Below are positions 52,462 to 64,000 of a stretch of 64,000 nucleotides of DNA, piece by piece (within the stretch, counting starts at the first letter, position 1; each line of letters starts with the position of its first letter). The notes under the pieces were generated by a model. The model was not told where the DNA came from, did no database searches, and saw nothing but the letters and a program-made list of their open reading frames with translations. Origin of the DNA: Cordylochernes scorpioides (taxonomy: Eukaryota > Arthropoda > Arachnida > Pseudoscorpiones > Chernetidae); NCBI GenBank assembly GCA_030710605.1, contig CP092882.1:17356316-17420315 (forward strand), given 5' to 3'. A program made the translations under genes and the position numbers.

Positions 52462-52672
52462 TATAATTTAAAGGTAGTTTATAATTCAAAATGTTTTTTT
52501 TTAATCCTTCTATTAAACTTTCTTTTATCAATATAATTCAAATTCTATTGAAACATATTTCAAAATTTACATACGTTGATGCAGAAGAGATCTTTGTTTA
52601 CCGATTAGAATAAACGTATCAAACTTCTGATAAAATATTTTCGCTTTTTCTCAAGTTTTAAATTGAACCACG

Positions 52673-52683
52673 CTCTGCTACCA
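52673..52683 (-). other. Copia primer-binding site (initiator tRNA-Met)
   Basis: Minus strand TGGTAGCAGAG begins six bases inside the LTR. It complements the 3' end of initiator tRNA-Met (CTCTGCTACCA), the common primer of Copia elements. Confidence 0.8.
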
Positions 52684-52688
52684 TAAAT

Positions 52689-52882
52689 TGTAGTATTTTA
52701 AATAATTACAACTTTCTTTAAAGTAACAAAAGAATTATTTATTGCATTTGGCAAGACAAGAAGAAAAAAAAACTCTGAATCCAAACAAAACCTCTTAGCT
52801 TAATAAACCTGCAACCACCTACCGGTTAGTTCCTATTCCAAATCTAGCTTTCACACAGAGTATTGAAAAATAAAATACGACA
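52689..52882 (-). repeat. 5' LTR of the Copia element
   Basis: 194 bp, about 96% identical to 48163-48355 by eye (around 7 substitutions). Confidence 0.9.
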
Positions 52883-52927
52883 AGCCCTCACTCTGCAATG
52901 AATAAAAATTGAAAAAAAAGGAAGGCA

Positions 52928-53020
52928 TGGCTCATCAGTCAGTGGCCGGCGGTATAAACCGTCGGTTTCCCAAAGCCATGAACTGGGATCAAATCCCGCA
53001 TTGGATACTTTGTTTTGTTT
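52928..53020 (+). mobile_element. SINE head, diverged
   Basis: GTCAGTGGCCGGCGG (A-box-like) and GGGATCAAATCCCGCATTGG (B-box-like) followed by ATACTTTG. The CCCGCATTGGA-ACTTT junction is shared with the other SINE copies. The body is missing. Confidence 0.5.
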
Positions 53021-53744
53021 TTTTGTGAAGAACCTGTTCATATTATTCACTGTAAATAACATAACCTAGGTTTTTCTTTTTGAGTGGTACTTAATAAAGT
53101 TATTTTGAAACAGGAATATTCGCGCTATTTCGCGCTTTTTATTAATTTACTCCAGGCAACTATATAACCTAAACTATTCAATATTATCAATTAATAACGT
53201 TTATCAATGTGTGGTTTAAAAATAAATAGGAATTGTTTGGTACAAAGAAAATTTCTCTATTTAAATTAATTCAGCTAAATAATCCTCAGAATGTATTTTT
53301 TAAATTTCCTTCCCAAACAAAAGACTTTAATCAATATTTTTAATAAACTTCCCCTGCAGATTTTCCATCAAATTAGTTAAAGCCCTCGAGCTATTTATTC
53401 ACTAACACAAAAAAATAACTGGTCATATTAAAATTTTTTATAAAATATTTTGACACAGGAAGAGAAAGAATGAATTTAATAAACGTGAACTTTTTAAAAT
53501 ATCTTTTGTGATAATTATTACGATCCCCTCACATATATATATGATTCTTAACATAGATTGTAAAATAATTGCAAAAGTTTAAATACGATATATCGATCAA
53601 GATAATTGCAAAAGGTTTCTTTAATCAGTTAAAAATGACAAGCTTTCAAGTGTTAGCTCATCATCATGCCAATTGTTTCGCAAATTCCTACAATATATAT
53701 ATATATATGTTATAGATTAGAAATTTTTTGTGTGTTTGATTGTT
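53021..53744. other. AT-rich spacer
   Basis: No supported gene. At 53636-53672 (minus) GATGATGAGC...GAAAGCTTG vaguely resembles a hammerhead, but no helix II forms. Confidence 0.4.
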
Positions 53745-54045
53745 GAAAAGAGGTGCAGTCGTGGAAAAATAAAAATAATTATTTACCTTTCAAGCAGATT
53801 TTTATTTTGAATCTCTTGAAGTAAAAATATACATAAATTATTTATATCACAGGAATATAGAATTTATATAATGAATTCTATAATCGTGGATAAAAGATAG
53901 GTAGGGTTAAATATACATATTTACAACAATAATAATTAAAAGTGATATTTTTTTGAATATATGGTCAAAAATGCAGAACAGTCAATGAATGAGAAAATAA
54001 AATATATGTTTTTTAAAAAAAAATAAAATATTTGTATTTTAGATT
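53745..54045 (+). repeat. Dispersed repeat family I, copy 3
   Basis: AGGTGCAGTCGTGG, AATTATTTACC, TATAGAATTTATA, CATATTTACAACAATA, GCAGAACAGTCAATGAATGA. This is the longest copy and includes the part reversed at 440-480. Confidence 0.6.
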
Positions 54046-54079
54046 ATATAATATATATATACCGGTCAACAAAGGGAAT

Positions 54080-54240
54080 GAGGGTGCCATTGCCCCGTTA
54101 GTCAGCCACATTTCAGAGTTCCTTGTTCACGGTTGTCGTAGCGGCTCGGGGCTCATGACACCGTACTACAGGGCAGTCCCTTACTTGTGCTGCTTCTCCC
54201 GCCTGCCACGTAGAGGAGGACTTCTGGTCAGGATAATATT
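54080..54240. other. Isolated GC-richer segment
   Basis: GCCCCGTTAGTCAGCCAC to GAGGACTTCTGGTCAGG is unlike its surroundings in composition. It is unrecognised, not tRNA- or rRNA-like by eye. Confidence 0.3.
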
Positions 54241-54269
54241 GAAATGATAAATATATAATATATATATAA

Positions 54270-54735
54270 TTCTACTGTTCTAAAAGTATATGTCCATAGT
54301 TTGCCTGAATACCATTTCTGGGATTCCACCTTTCATTGTAGCATATATAAGCAGAATTATCCAATAAAGTATTAGAGAATACACGTTCATGATAATCATG
54401 GTAGACAGCATGGGGCGGAAAAGGGGGTCCAATTGTTGGGTTTTTTGGTGATGGGATGTCTCAGTATGTGGCTCAGGTAGTGGGTGTTATGGAATATAAG
54501 TTGGCTCTTAACTTCAGTTTAGCATACAGGAATATAATCAGAATGATCAAATAAAGTATTAGAATTCTAAAGAATCGAGTCTGATAGTTAAATAGGCGAA
54601 ACCGCTGGGAGAGTTCACCACTGATAAGCCAAGACCTCTCAATATATAAATATATTTTTTTTTTCATTGCAGTAAGGACAGTAAAGGTTTGAATTATTTG
54701 TGAAAACAAATATTCGCGTTTTAGTGTTTTAATTT
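54270..54735 (-). repeat. Dispersed repeat family D, copy 4 (composite)
   Basis: GGATTCCACCTTTCA and AATAAAGTATTAGA, the latter occurring twice (54366 and 54552). Then GGCGAAACCGCTGGGAGAGT, CACCACTGATAAGCC and CATTGCAGTAAGGACAGTA follow. Contains an internal partial duplication. Confidence 0.55.
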
Positions 54736-54759
54736 GTATTATATATTATATATATTTTT

Positions 54760-54850
54760 TTAAAAGGCATCTCCTTGATCTCGCAACCAAAAGTTGCTGA
54801 TGGCTTGCACCATCTGTCGGAATAAATATCAACTAATCGTTGTTTTTATT
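54760..54850 (+). repeat. Foldback family H, single arm
   Basis: GGCATCTCCTTGATC...CAAAAGTTGCTGATGGCTTG matches an arm of 25163-25329. Confidence 0.5.
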
Positions 54851-55044
54851 AATTATTCCAGAATTGGGCAAATATTTCTGGAATAATTTAAAAGTTCATT
54901 GTTCCGCTTATATAAACTTTAATTTGCACCAGAAAATTCCGATAGTAATAATAAAGGCCTAGCGAAAGAATAATAAAAAATTGTTTATTAAGATATCAGG
55001 ATTTATATATAGGAAAATATCATTTGAAAAATAAAATAATAAAA
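54851..55044. other. Spacer
   Basis: AT-rich, nothing recognised. Confidence 0.4.
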
Positions 55045-55275
55045 AAGGTTTTGGTATTAACATTCAAAAGGCATATCCTGACCACGAGCACGTGAGCTTT
55101 GTAGATGGTAAAGGGCCATTCGTGGTTGGATTTTCTTGATTTATCAATAAGATGGGTTGGGCAAATATCAGGAACAAGTTACATCAACGTTTAGTTGATT
55201 TCTGTTCCATTAGATGGCGCTCTGCCATCTACAAATCACATGTGCTCCTGATCAGGAGGTAGGGGTCAGGATATA
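55045..55275 (+). mobile_element. Foldback element family C, copy 5 (centre deleted)
   Basis: Both arms are present (AAGGCATATCCTGACCACG; TTTAGTTGATTTCTGTTCC, GATGGCGCTCTGCCATCTAC, ATCAGGAGG...GTCAGGATAT). The hammerhead-like centre is lost. It directly precedes the satellite array. Confidence 0.65.
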
Positions 55276-55429
55276 TCTATATATGGGCGGTATATGCAAC
55301 TAGAATATCCCAGAGAATCATGAATGGTGAGACAACTGCTGTACTTACAATGGAGTCCCCGGGGACTCGTTGACCCAGACTGGGACAAGGCCGACCTCTG
55401 GCTAATGGACTCCCACACGCAACCGCCGT
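55276..55429. other. Unique junction before the array
   Basis: Balanced composition (TGGAGTCCCCGGGGACTCG, a 19-bp near-palindrome around CCCCGGGG). The minus-strand frame of the array continues through it to a stop at about 55266. Unrecognised. Confidence 0.35.
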
Positions 55430-58400
55430 CCTTCCTGGACTCCTTGCTGGGACTGGTACAGATACTTCCTGGACTCCTTGCTGGGACTGGTACAGATCCT
55501 TCCTGGACTCCTTTCTGGGACTGGTACAGATCCTTGCTGGGACTGGTACAGATATTTCGTTGACTCCTTGCTTGGACTGGTACAGATCCTTGCTGGACTC
55601 CTTGCTGGGACTGGTACAGATCCTTGCTGGACTCCTTGCTGGGACTGGTACAGATCTTTGCTGGACTCCTTGCTGGGACTGGTACAGATCCTTGCTGGGA
55701 CTGGTACAGATACTTCCTTGACTCCTTGCTTGGACTGGTACAGATCCTTGCTGGACTCATTGCTTGGACTGGTACAGAACCTTGCAGGACTCCTTGCTGG
55801 GACTGGTACAGATCCTTGCAGGACTCCTTGCTGGGACTGGTACAGATCCTTCCTGGACTCCTTTCTGGGACTGGTACAGATTATTGCTGGGACTGGAACA
55901 GATACTTCCTTGACTCCTTGTTTGAACTGGTACAGATCCTTGCTGGGACTGGTACAGATCCTTGCTGAGACTGGTACAGATCCTTGCTGGGACTGGTACA
56001 GATACTTCCTTGACTCCTTGCTTGAACTGGTACAGATCCTTGCTGGACTCCTTGCTTGAACTGGTACAGATCCTTGCTGGACTCCTTGCTGGGACTGGTA
56101 CAGATCCTTGCTGAGACTGGTACAGATCCTTGCTGGGACTGGTACAGATCCTTGCTGGACTCCTTGTTGGGACTGGTACTGATCCTTCCTGGACTCCTTG
56201 CTGGGACTGGTACAGATCCTTGCTGGACTCCTTGCTGGGACTGGTACAGATCCTTGCTGAGACTGGCACAGATCCTTGCTGGGACTGGTACAGATACTTA
56301 CTTGACTCCTTGCTTGAACTTGTACAGATCCTTGCTGGACTCCTTGCTGGGACTGGTACAGATCCTTGCTGAGACTGGTACAGATCCTTGCTGGGACTGG
56401 TACAGATCCTTGCTGGACTCCAGGTTGGGACTGGTACAGATCCTTCCTGGACTCCTTGCTGGGACTGGTACAGATCCTTGCTGGACTCCTTGCTTGGACT
56501 GGTACAGATCCTTGCTGGACTCCTTGGTGGGACTGGTACAGATCCTTCCTTGACTCCTTGCTGGGACTGGTACAGATCCTTGCTGGGACTGGTACAGATC
56601 CTTGCTGAGACTGGTACAGATCCTTGTTGGGACTGGTACAGATCCTTGCTGGGCCTGGAACAGATCCTTGCTGGACTCCTTGGTGGGACTGGTACAGATC
56701 CTTCCTGGACTCCTTGCTGGGACTGGTACAGATCCTTCCTGGACTCCTTTCTGGGACTGGTACAGATCCTAGCTGGGACTGGTACAGATACTTCCTTGAC
56801 TCCTTGCTTGGACTGGTACAGATCCTTCCTGGACTCCTTGCTGGGACTGGTACAGATCCTTGCTGGACTCCTTGCCTTGACTGGTACATATCCTTCTTTG
56901 ACTCCTTGCTTGGACTGGTACAGATCCTCCCTTAACTCCTTGCTTGGACTGGTACAGATCCTTGCTGGACTCCTTGCTTGGACTGGTACAGATCCTTGCT
57001 GGGACTGGTTCAGATCCTTGCTGGACTCCTTGGTGGGACTGGTACAGATCCTTCCTTGACTCCTTGCTGGGACTGGTACAGATCCTTGCTGAGACTGGTA
57101 CATATCCTTGCTTGGACTGGTGCAGATCCTTGCTTGGACTGGTACAGATCCTTGCTTGGACTGGTACAGATCCTTGCTGGGACTGGTACAGATCCTTGCT
57201 GGACTCCTTGGTTGGACAGGTACGGATCCTTCCTGGACTCCTTGCTGGAACTGGTACAGATCCTTCCTGGACTCCTTTCTGGGACTGGTACAGATCCTTG
57301 CTGGGACTGGTACAGATATTTCGTTGACTCCTTGCTTGGACTGGTACAGATCCTTGCTGGACTCCTTGCTGGGACTGGTACAGATCCTTGCTGGACTCCT
57401 TGCTGGGACTGGTACAGATCTTTGCTGGACTCCTTGCTGGGACTGGTACAGATCCTTGCTGGGACTGGTACAGATACTTCCTTGACTCCTTGCTTGGACT
57501 GGTACAGATCCTTGCTGGACTCATTGCTTGGACTGGTACAGAACCTTGCAGGACTCCTTGCTGGGACTGGTACAGATCCTTGCAGGACTCCTTGCTGGGA
57601 CTGGTACAGATCCTTCCTGGACTCCTTTCTGGGACTGGTACAGATTCTTGCTGGGACTGGAACAGATACTTCCTTGACTCCTTGTTTGAACTGGTACAGA
57701 TCCTTGCTGGACTCCTTGCTGGGACTGGTACAGATCCTTGCTGAGACTGGTACAGATCCTTGCTGGGACTGGTACAGATACTTCCTTGACTCCTTGCTTG
57801 AACTGGTACAGATCCTTGTTGGACTCCTTGCTGGGACTGGTACAGATCCTTGCTGAGACTGGTACAGATCCTTGCTGGGACTGGTACAGATCCTTGCTGG
57901 ACTCCTTGTTGGGACTGGTACAGATCCTTGCTGGACTCCTTGCTGGGACTGGAACAGATCCTTGCTGGACTCCTTGCTGGGACTGGTACAGATCTTTGCT
58001 GGACTCCTTGCTGGGACTGGTACAGATCCTTGCTGGGACTGGTACAGATACTTCCTTGACTCCTTGCTTGGACTGGTACAGATCCTTGCTGGACTCATTG
58101 CTTGGACTGGTACAGAACCTTGCAGGACTCCTTGCTGGGACTGGTACAGATCCTTGCAGGACTCCTTGCTGGGACTGGTACAGATCCTTCCTGGACTCCT
58201 TTCTGGGACTGGTACAGATTCTTGCTGGGACTGGAACAGATACTTCCTTGACTCCTTGTTTGAACTGGTACAGATCCTTGCTGGACTCCTTGCTGGGACT
58301 GGTACAGATCCTTGCTGAGACTGGTACAGATCCTTGCTGGGACTGGTACAGATACTTCCTTGACTCCTTGCTTGAACTGGTACAGATCCTTGCTGGACTC

Positions 58401-61400
58401 CTTGCTGGGACTGGTACAGATCCTTGCTGAGACTGGTACAGATCCTTGCTGGGACTGGTACAGATCCTTGCTGGACTCCTTGTTGGGACTGGTACAGATC
58501 CTTGCTGGACTCCTTGCTGGGACTGGAACAGATCCTTGCTGGACTCCTTGCTGGGACTGGTACAGATCCTTGCTGAGACTGGTACAGATCCTTGCTGAGA
58601 CTGGTACAGATCCTTGCTGAGACTGGTACAGATCCTTGCTGGGACTGGTACAGATACTTACTTGACTCCTTGCTTGAACTTGTACAGATCCTTGCTGGAC
58701 TCCTTGCTGGGACTGGTACAGATCCTTGCTGAGACTGGTACAGATCCTTGCTGGGACTGGTACAGATACTTCCTTGACTCCTTGCTTGGACTGGTACAGA
58801 TCCTTGCTGGACTCCTTGCTTGGGCTGGTAGAGAACCTTGCTGGACTCCTTGCTGGGATTGGTACAGATCCTTGCCTAACTCCTTGCTGGGACTGGTACA
58901 GATCCTTCCTGGACTCCTTTCTGGGACTGGTACAGATCCTTGCTGGGACTGGAACAGATACTTCCTTGACTCCTTTCTGGGACTGGTACAGATCCTTGCT
59001 GGGACTGGTACAGATACTTCCTTGACTCCTTGCTTGGACTGGTACAGATCCTTGCTGGACTCCTTGCTTGGGCTGGTACAGAACCTTGCTGGACTCCTTG
59101 CTGGGACTGGTACAGATCCTTGCTAGACTCCTTGCTGGGACTGGTACAGATCCTTCCTGGACTCCTTTCTGGGACTGGTACAGATCCTTGCTGGGACTGG
59201 AACAGATACTTCCTTGACTCCTTGCTTGAACTGGTACAGATCCTTGCTGGACTCCTTGCTGGGACTGGTACAGATCCTTGCTGAGACTGGTACAGATCCT
59301 TGCTGGGACTGGTACAGATCCTTGCTGGACTCCTTGTTGGGACTGGTACAGATCCTTGCTGGACTCCTTGGTGGGACTGGTACAGATCCTTCCTTGACTC
59401 CTTGCTGGGACTGGTACAGATCCTTGCTGGACTCCTTGCTTGGACTGGTACAGATCCTTGCTGGACTCCTTGGTGGGACTGGTACAGATCCTTCCTTGAC
59501 TCCTTGCTGGGACTGGTACAGATCCTTGCTGGGACTGGTACAGATCCTTGCTGAGACTGGTACAGATCCTTGTTGGGACTGGTACAGATCCTTGCTGGGC
59601 CTGGAACAGATCCTTGCTGGACTCCTTGGTGGGACTGGTACAGATCATTCCTGGACTCCTTGCTGGGACTGGTACAGATCCTTCCTGAACTCCTTTCTGG
59701 GACTGGTACAGATCCTTGCTGGGACTGGTACAGATACTTCCTTGACTCCTTGCTTGGACTGGTACAGATACTTCCTTGACTCCTTGCTGGGACTGGTACA
59801 GATCCTTGCTGGACTCCTTGCCTGGACTGGTACATATCCTTCCTTGACTCCTTGCTTGGACTGGTACAGATCCTCCCTTGACTCCTTGCTTGGACTGGTA
59901 CAGATCCTTGCTGGACTCCTTGCTTGGACTGGTACAGATCCTTGCTGGGACTGGTTCAGATCCTTGCTGGACTCCCTGGTGGGACTGGTACAGATCCTTC
60001 CTTGACTCCTTGCTGGGACTGGTACAGATCCTTGCTGAGACTGGTACATATCCTTGCTTGGACTGGTACAGATCCTTGCTTGGACTGGTACAGATCCTTG
60101 CTTGGACTGGTACAGATCCTTGCTTGGACTGGTACAGATCCTTGCTGGGACTGGTACAGATCCTTGCTGGACTCCTTGGTGGGACTGGTACAGATCCTTC
60201 CTGGACTCCTTGCTGGGACTGGTACATATCCTTCCTGGACTCCTTGCTGGGACTGGTACGGATCCTTCCTGGACTCCTTTCTGGGACTGGTACAGATCCT
60301 TGCTGGGACTGGTACAGATACTTCCTTGACTCCTTGCTTGGACTGGTACAGATCCTTGCTGGACTCCTTGCTGGGACTGGTACAGATCCTTGCTGGACTC
60401 CTTGCTGGGACTGGTACAGATCTTTGCTGGACTCCTTGCTGGGACTGGTACAGATACTTCCTTGACTCCTTGCTTGGACTGGTACAGAACCTTGCTGGAC
60501 TCCTTACTGGGACTGGTACAGATCCTTGCTGGACCTTTTGCTGGGACTGGTACAGATCCTTCTTGGACTCCTTTCTGGGACTGGTACAGATCCTTGCTGG
60601 GACTGGAAAAGATACTTCCTTGACTCCTTGCTTGAACTGGTACAGATCCTTGCTGGACTCCTTGCTGGGACTGGTACAGGTCCTTGCTGAGGCTGGTACA
60701 GATCCTTGCTGGGACTGGTACAGATCCTTGCTGAACTCCTTTTTGCTGGACTCCTTGCTGGGACTGGTACAGATCCTTGCTGGGACTGGTACATATCCTT
60801 CCTTGACTCCTTGCTGGGACTGGTACAGATCCTTGCTGGACTCCTTGCTTGGACTGGTACAGATCCTTGCTGGGACTGGTACAGATCCTTGCTGGGACTG
60901 GTACAGATCCTTGCTGGGACTGGTACAGATCCTTGCTGGGACTGGTACAGATCCTTGCTGGACTCCTTGTTGGGACTGGTACAGATCCTTGCTGGACTCC
61001 TTGCTGGGACTGGAACAGATCCTTGCTGGACTCCTTGCTGGGACTGGTACAGATCTTTGCTGGACTCCTTGCTGGGACTGGTACAGATCCTTGCTGGGAC
61101 TGGTACAGATACTTCCTTGACTCCTTGCTTGGACTGGTACAGATCCTTGCTGGACTCATTGCTTGGACTGGTACAGAACCTTGCAGGACTCCTTGCTGGG
61201 ACTGGTACAGATCCTTGCAGGACTCCTTGCTGGGACTGGTACAGATCCTTCCTGGACTCCTTTCTGGGACTGGTACAGATTCTTGCTGGGACTGGAACAG
61301 ATACTTCCTTGACTCCTTGTTTGAACTGGTACAGATCCTTGCTGGACTCCTTGCTGGGACTGGTACAGATCCTTGCTGAGACTGGTACAGATCCTTGCTG

Positions 61401-64000
61401 GGACTGGTACAGATACTTCCTTGACTCCTTGCTTGAACTGGTACAGATCCTTGCTGGACTCCTTGCTGGGACTGGTACAGATCCTTGCTGAGACTGGTAC
61501 AGATCCTTGCTGGGACTGGTACAGATCCTTGCTGGACTCCTTGTTGGGACTGGTACAGATCCTTGCTGGACTCCTTGGTGGGACTGGTACAGATCCTTGC
61601 TGGACTCCTTGCTGGGACTGGAACAGATCCTTGCTGGACTCCTTGCTGGGACTGGTACAGATCCTTGCTGAGACTGGTACAGATCCTTGCTGAGACTGGT
61701 ACAGATCCTTGCTGAGACTGGTACAGATCCTTGCTGGGACTGGTACAGATACTTACTTGACTCCTTGCTTGAACTTGTACAGATCCTTGCTGGACTCCTT
61801 GCTGGGACTGGTACAGATCCTTGCTGAGACTGGTACAGATCCTTGCTGGGACTGGTACAGATACTTCCTTGACTCCTTGCTTGGACTGGTACAGATCCTT
61901 GCTGGACTCCTTGCTTGGGCTGGTAGAGAACCTTGCTGGACTCCTTGCTGGGATTGGTACAGATCCTTGCCTAACTCCTTGCTGGGACTGGTACAGATCC
62001 TTCCTGGACTCCTTTCTGGGACTGGTACAGATCCTTGCTGGGACTGGAACAGATACTTCCTTGACTCCTTTCTGGGACTGGTACAGATCCTTGCTGGGAC
62101 TGGTACAGATACTTCCTTGACTCCTTGCTTGGACTGGTACAGATCCTTGCTGGACTCCTTGCTTGGGCTGGTACAGAACCTTGCTGGACTCCTTGCTGGG
62201 ACTGGTACAGATCCTTGCTAGACTCCTTGCTGGGACTGGTACAGATCCTTCCTGGACTCCTTTCTGGGACTGGTACAGATCCTTGCTGGGACTGGAACAG
62301 ATACTTCCTTGACTCCTTGCTTGAACTGGTACAGATCCTTGCTGGACTCCTTGCTGGGACTGGTACAGATCCTTGCTGAGACTGGTACAGATCCTTGCTG
62401 GGACTGGTACAGATCCTTGCTGGACTCCTTGTTGGGACTGGTACAGATCCTTGCTGGACTCCTTGGTGGGACTGGTACAGATCCTTCCTTGACTCCTTGC
62501 TGGGACTGGTACAGATCCTTGCTGGACTCCTTGCTTGGACTGGTACAGATCCTTGCTGGACTCCTTGGTGGGACTGGTACAGATCCTTCCTTGACTCCTT
62601 GCTGGGACTGGTACAGATCCTTGCTGGGACTGGTACAGATCCTTGCTGAGACTGGTACAGATCCTTGTTGGGACTGGTACAGATCCTTGCTGGGCCTGGA
62701 ACAGATCCTTGCTGGACTCCTTGGTGGGACTGGTACAGATCATTCCTGGACTCCTTGCTGGGACTGGTACAGATCCTTCCTGAACTCCTTTCTGGGACTG
62801 GTACAGATCCTTGCTGGGACTGGTACAGATACTTCCTTGACTCCTTGCTTGGACTGGTACAGATACTTCCTTGACTCCTTGCTGGGACTGGTACAGATCC
62901 TTGCTGGACTCCTTGCCTGGACTGGTACATATCCTTCCTTGACTCCTTGCTTGGACTGGTACAGATCCTCCCTTGACTCCTTGCTTGGACTGGTACAGAT
63001 CCTTGCTGGACTCCTTGCTTGGACTGGTACAGATCCTTGCTGGGACTGGTTCAGATCCTTGCTGGACTCCCTGGTGGGACTGGTACAGATCCTTCCTTGA
63101 CTCCTTGCTGGGACTGGTACAGATCCTTGCTGAGACTGGTACATATCCTTGCTTGGACTGGTACAGATCCTTGCTTGGACTGGTACAGATCCTTGCTTGG
63201 ACTGGTACAGATCCTTGCTTGGACTGGTACAGATCCTTGCTGGGACTGGTACAGATCCTTGCTGGACTCCTTGGTGGGACTGGTACAGATCCTTCCTGGA
63301 CTCCTTGCTGGGACTGGTACATATCCTTCCTGGACTCCTTGCTGGGACTGGTACGGATCCTTCCTGGACTCCTTTCTGGGACTGGTACAGATCCTTGCTG
63401 GGACTGGTACAGATACTTCCTTGACTCCTTGCTTGGACTGGTACAGATCCTTGCTGGACTCCTTGCTGGGACTGGTACAGATCCTTGCTGGACTCCTTGC
63501 TGGGACTGGTACAGATCTTTGCTGGACTCCTTGCTGGGACTGGTACAGATCCTTGCTGGGACTGGTACAGATACTTCCTTGACTCCTTGCTTGGACTGGT
63601 ACAGAACCTTGCTGGACCTTTTGCTGGGACTGGTACAGATCCTTCTTGGACTCCTTTCTGGGACTGGTACAGATCCTTGCTGGGACTGGAAAAGATACTT
63701 CCTTGACTCCTTGCTTGAACTGGTACAGATCCTTGCTGGACTCCTTGCTGGGACTGGTACAGGTCCTTGCTGAGGCTGGTACAGATCCTTGCTGGGACTG
63801 GTACAGATCCTTGCTGAACTCCTTTTTGCTGGACTCCTTGCTGGGACTGGTACAGATCCTTGCTGGGACTGGTACATATCCTTCCTTGACTCCTTGCTGG
63901 GACTGGTACAGATCCTTGCTGGACTCCTTGCTTGGACTGGTACAGATCCTTGCTGGGACTGGTACAGATCCTTGCTGGGACTGGTACAGATCCTTGCTGG
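55430..64000. repeat. Satellite array of 22-bp and 34-bp units, higher-order repeats
   Basis: At least 8.6 kb, running off the right edge. Basic unit GGGACTGGTACAGATCCTTG plus CT (22 bp), often followed by a 12-bp GGACTCCTTGCT. The 12-mer equals the 22-mer without its first G and the inner GGTACAGAT, so 34-bp units are full plus deleted copies. Higher-order repeats: a block recurs at about +3095 bp (58614 to 61709, with a 34-bp indel elsewhere), and shorter ones at about +1764 and +574. GC content is far above the flanks. Long open frames on both strands (up to 1410 codons on minus) result from the unit lacking stops in any frame. I do not treat them as genes. Confidence 0.95.

Larger units (their letters stand above)
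48163..52882 (-). mobile_element. Copia LTR retrotransposon, decayed
   Basis: 4.7 kb with 193-194-bp LTRs (48163-48355, 52689-52882) and a perfect 5-bp target duplication AGCCC (48158-48162, 52883-52887). Minus-strand order gag, protease, integrase, RT, RNase H is Copia-type. LTRs differ at about 7 sites, so it is older than the Gypsy element. The single long frame is broken by several frameshifts and a stop. Confidence 0.95.

Noticed and set aside
53636-53672. Minus-strand hammerhead-like GATGATGAGC...GAAAGCTTG
   Set aside because: C3 is missing and no helix II of more than 2 bp forms.
55402-63877. Dozens of long open frames in the satellite array, up to 1410 codons
   Set aside because: The 22-bp unit has no stop in any of the six frames, so long frames arise automatically; frames overlap on both strands and no independent gene signal is visible.
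55430-64000. CRISPR array
   Set aside because: Units are contiguous without unique spacers, the setting is eukaryotic, and no cas genes occur.

Overview
The window is eukaryotic, very AT-rich, and almost entirely made of transposable elements and repeats. The element set (D34D mariner, Tigger/pogo, Penelope-like, Copia, Ty3/Gypsy, tRNA-derived SINEs, Helitron ends) suggests an arthropod or other invertebrate. A sea-louse-like copepod would fit, but that species guess is inference only. There are no operons or bacterial signals. The only sequence that looks like a host gene is a short 3'-terminal exon at 4813-5049, with a possible partner exon just upstream.

Layout. 1-13 kb: AT-rich spacer with short dispersed repeats, inverted repeats, a Helitron 3' end, MITEs, and a Tigger transposon (10421-11525) that lost its catalytic core. 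13-21 kb: a dense patch of SINEs, foldback elements, a decayed mariner (14103-15412), a 5'-damaged tRNA-Gly, and a second Helitron end. 21-26.5 kb: a Penelope-like element (PLE) on the minus strand, a LINE tail on the minus strand, and a second PLE on the plus strand. 26.5-40.8 kb: a complete, young 14.3-kb Ty3/Gypsy-type LTR retrotransposon. It is inserted inside a codon of the second PLE and carries open gag and pol frames joined by a clear -1 frameshift signal. 41-48 kb: AT-rich spacer with a MITE, a U6-like snRNA relic in tandem, and a retroposon with a 19-bp target duplication. 48.2-52.9 kb: an older Copia element on the minus strand with frameshifts. 55.4-64 kb: a GC-richer satellite array built from a 22-bp unit and a 12-bp deletion form of it. 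The array has higher-order repeats of about 3.1 kb and runs off the right edge.

The most striking unifying signal is the number of hammerhead-ribozyme motifs. Two copies of one repeat family (2373-2417 minus and 7037-7081 plus) keep the complete core plus a perfect 6-bp stem I. Further copies, intact or one base away, lie at the 3' ends of the PLEs, in the centre of a foldback element, and in another short repeat. Several are arranged head-to-head. This looks like a population of PLE pseudo-LTRs and non-autonomous, retrozyme-like derivatives. All domain and family calls were made by eye from sequence motifs; no database search was run.
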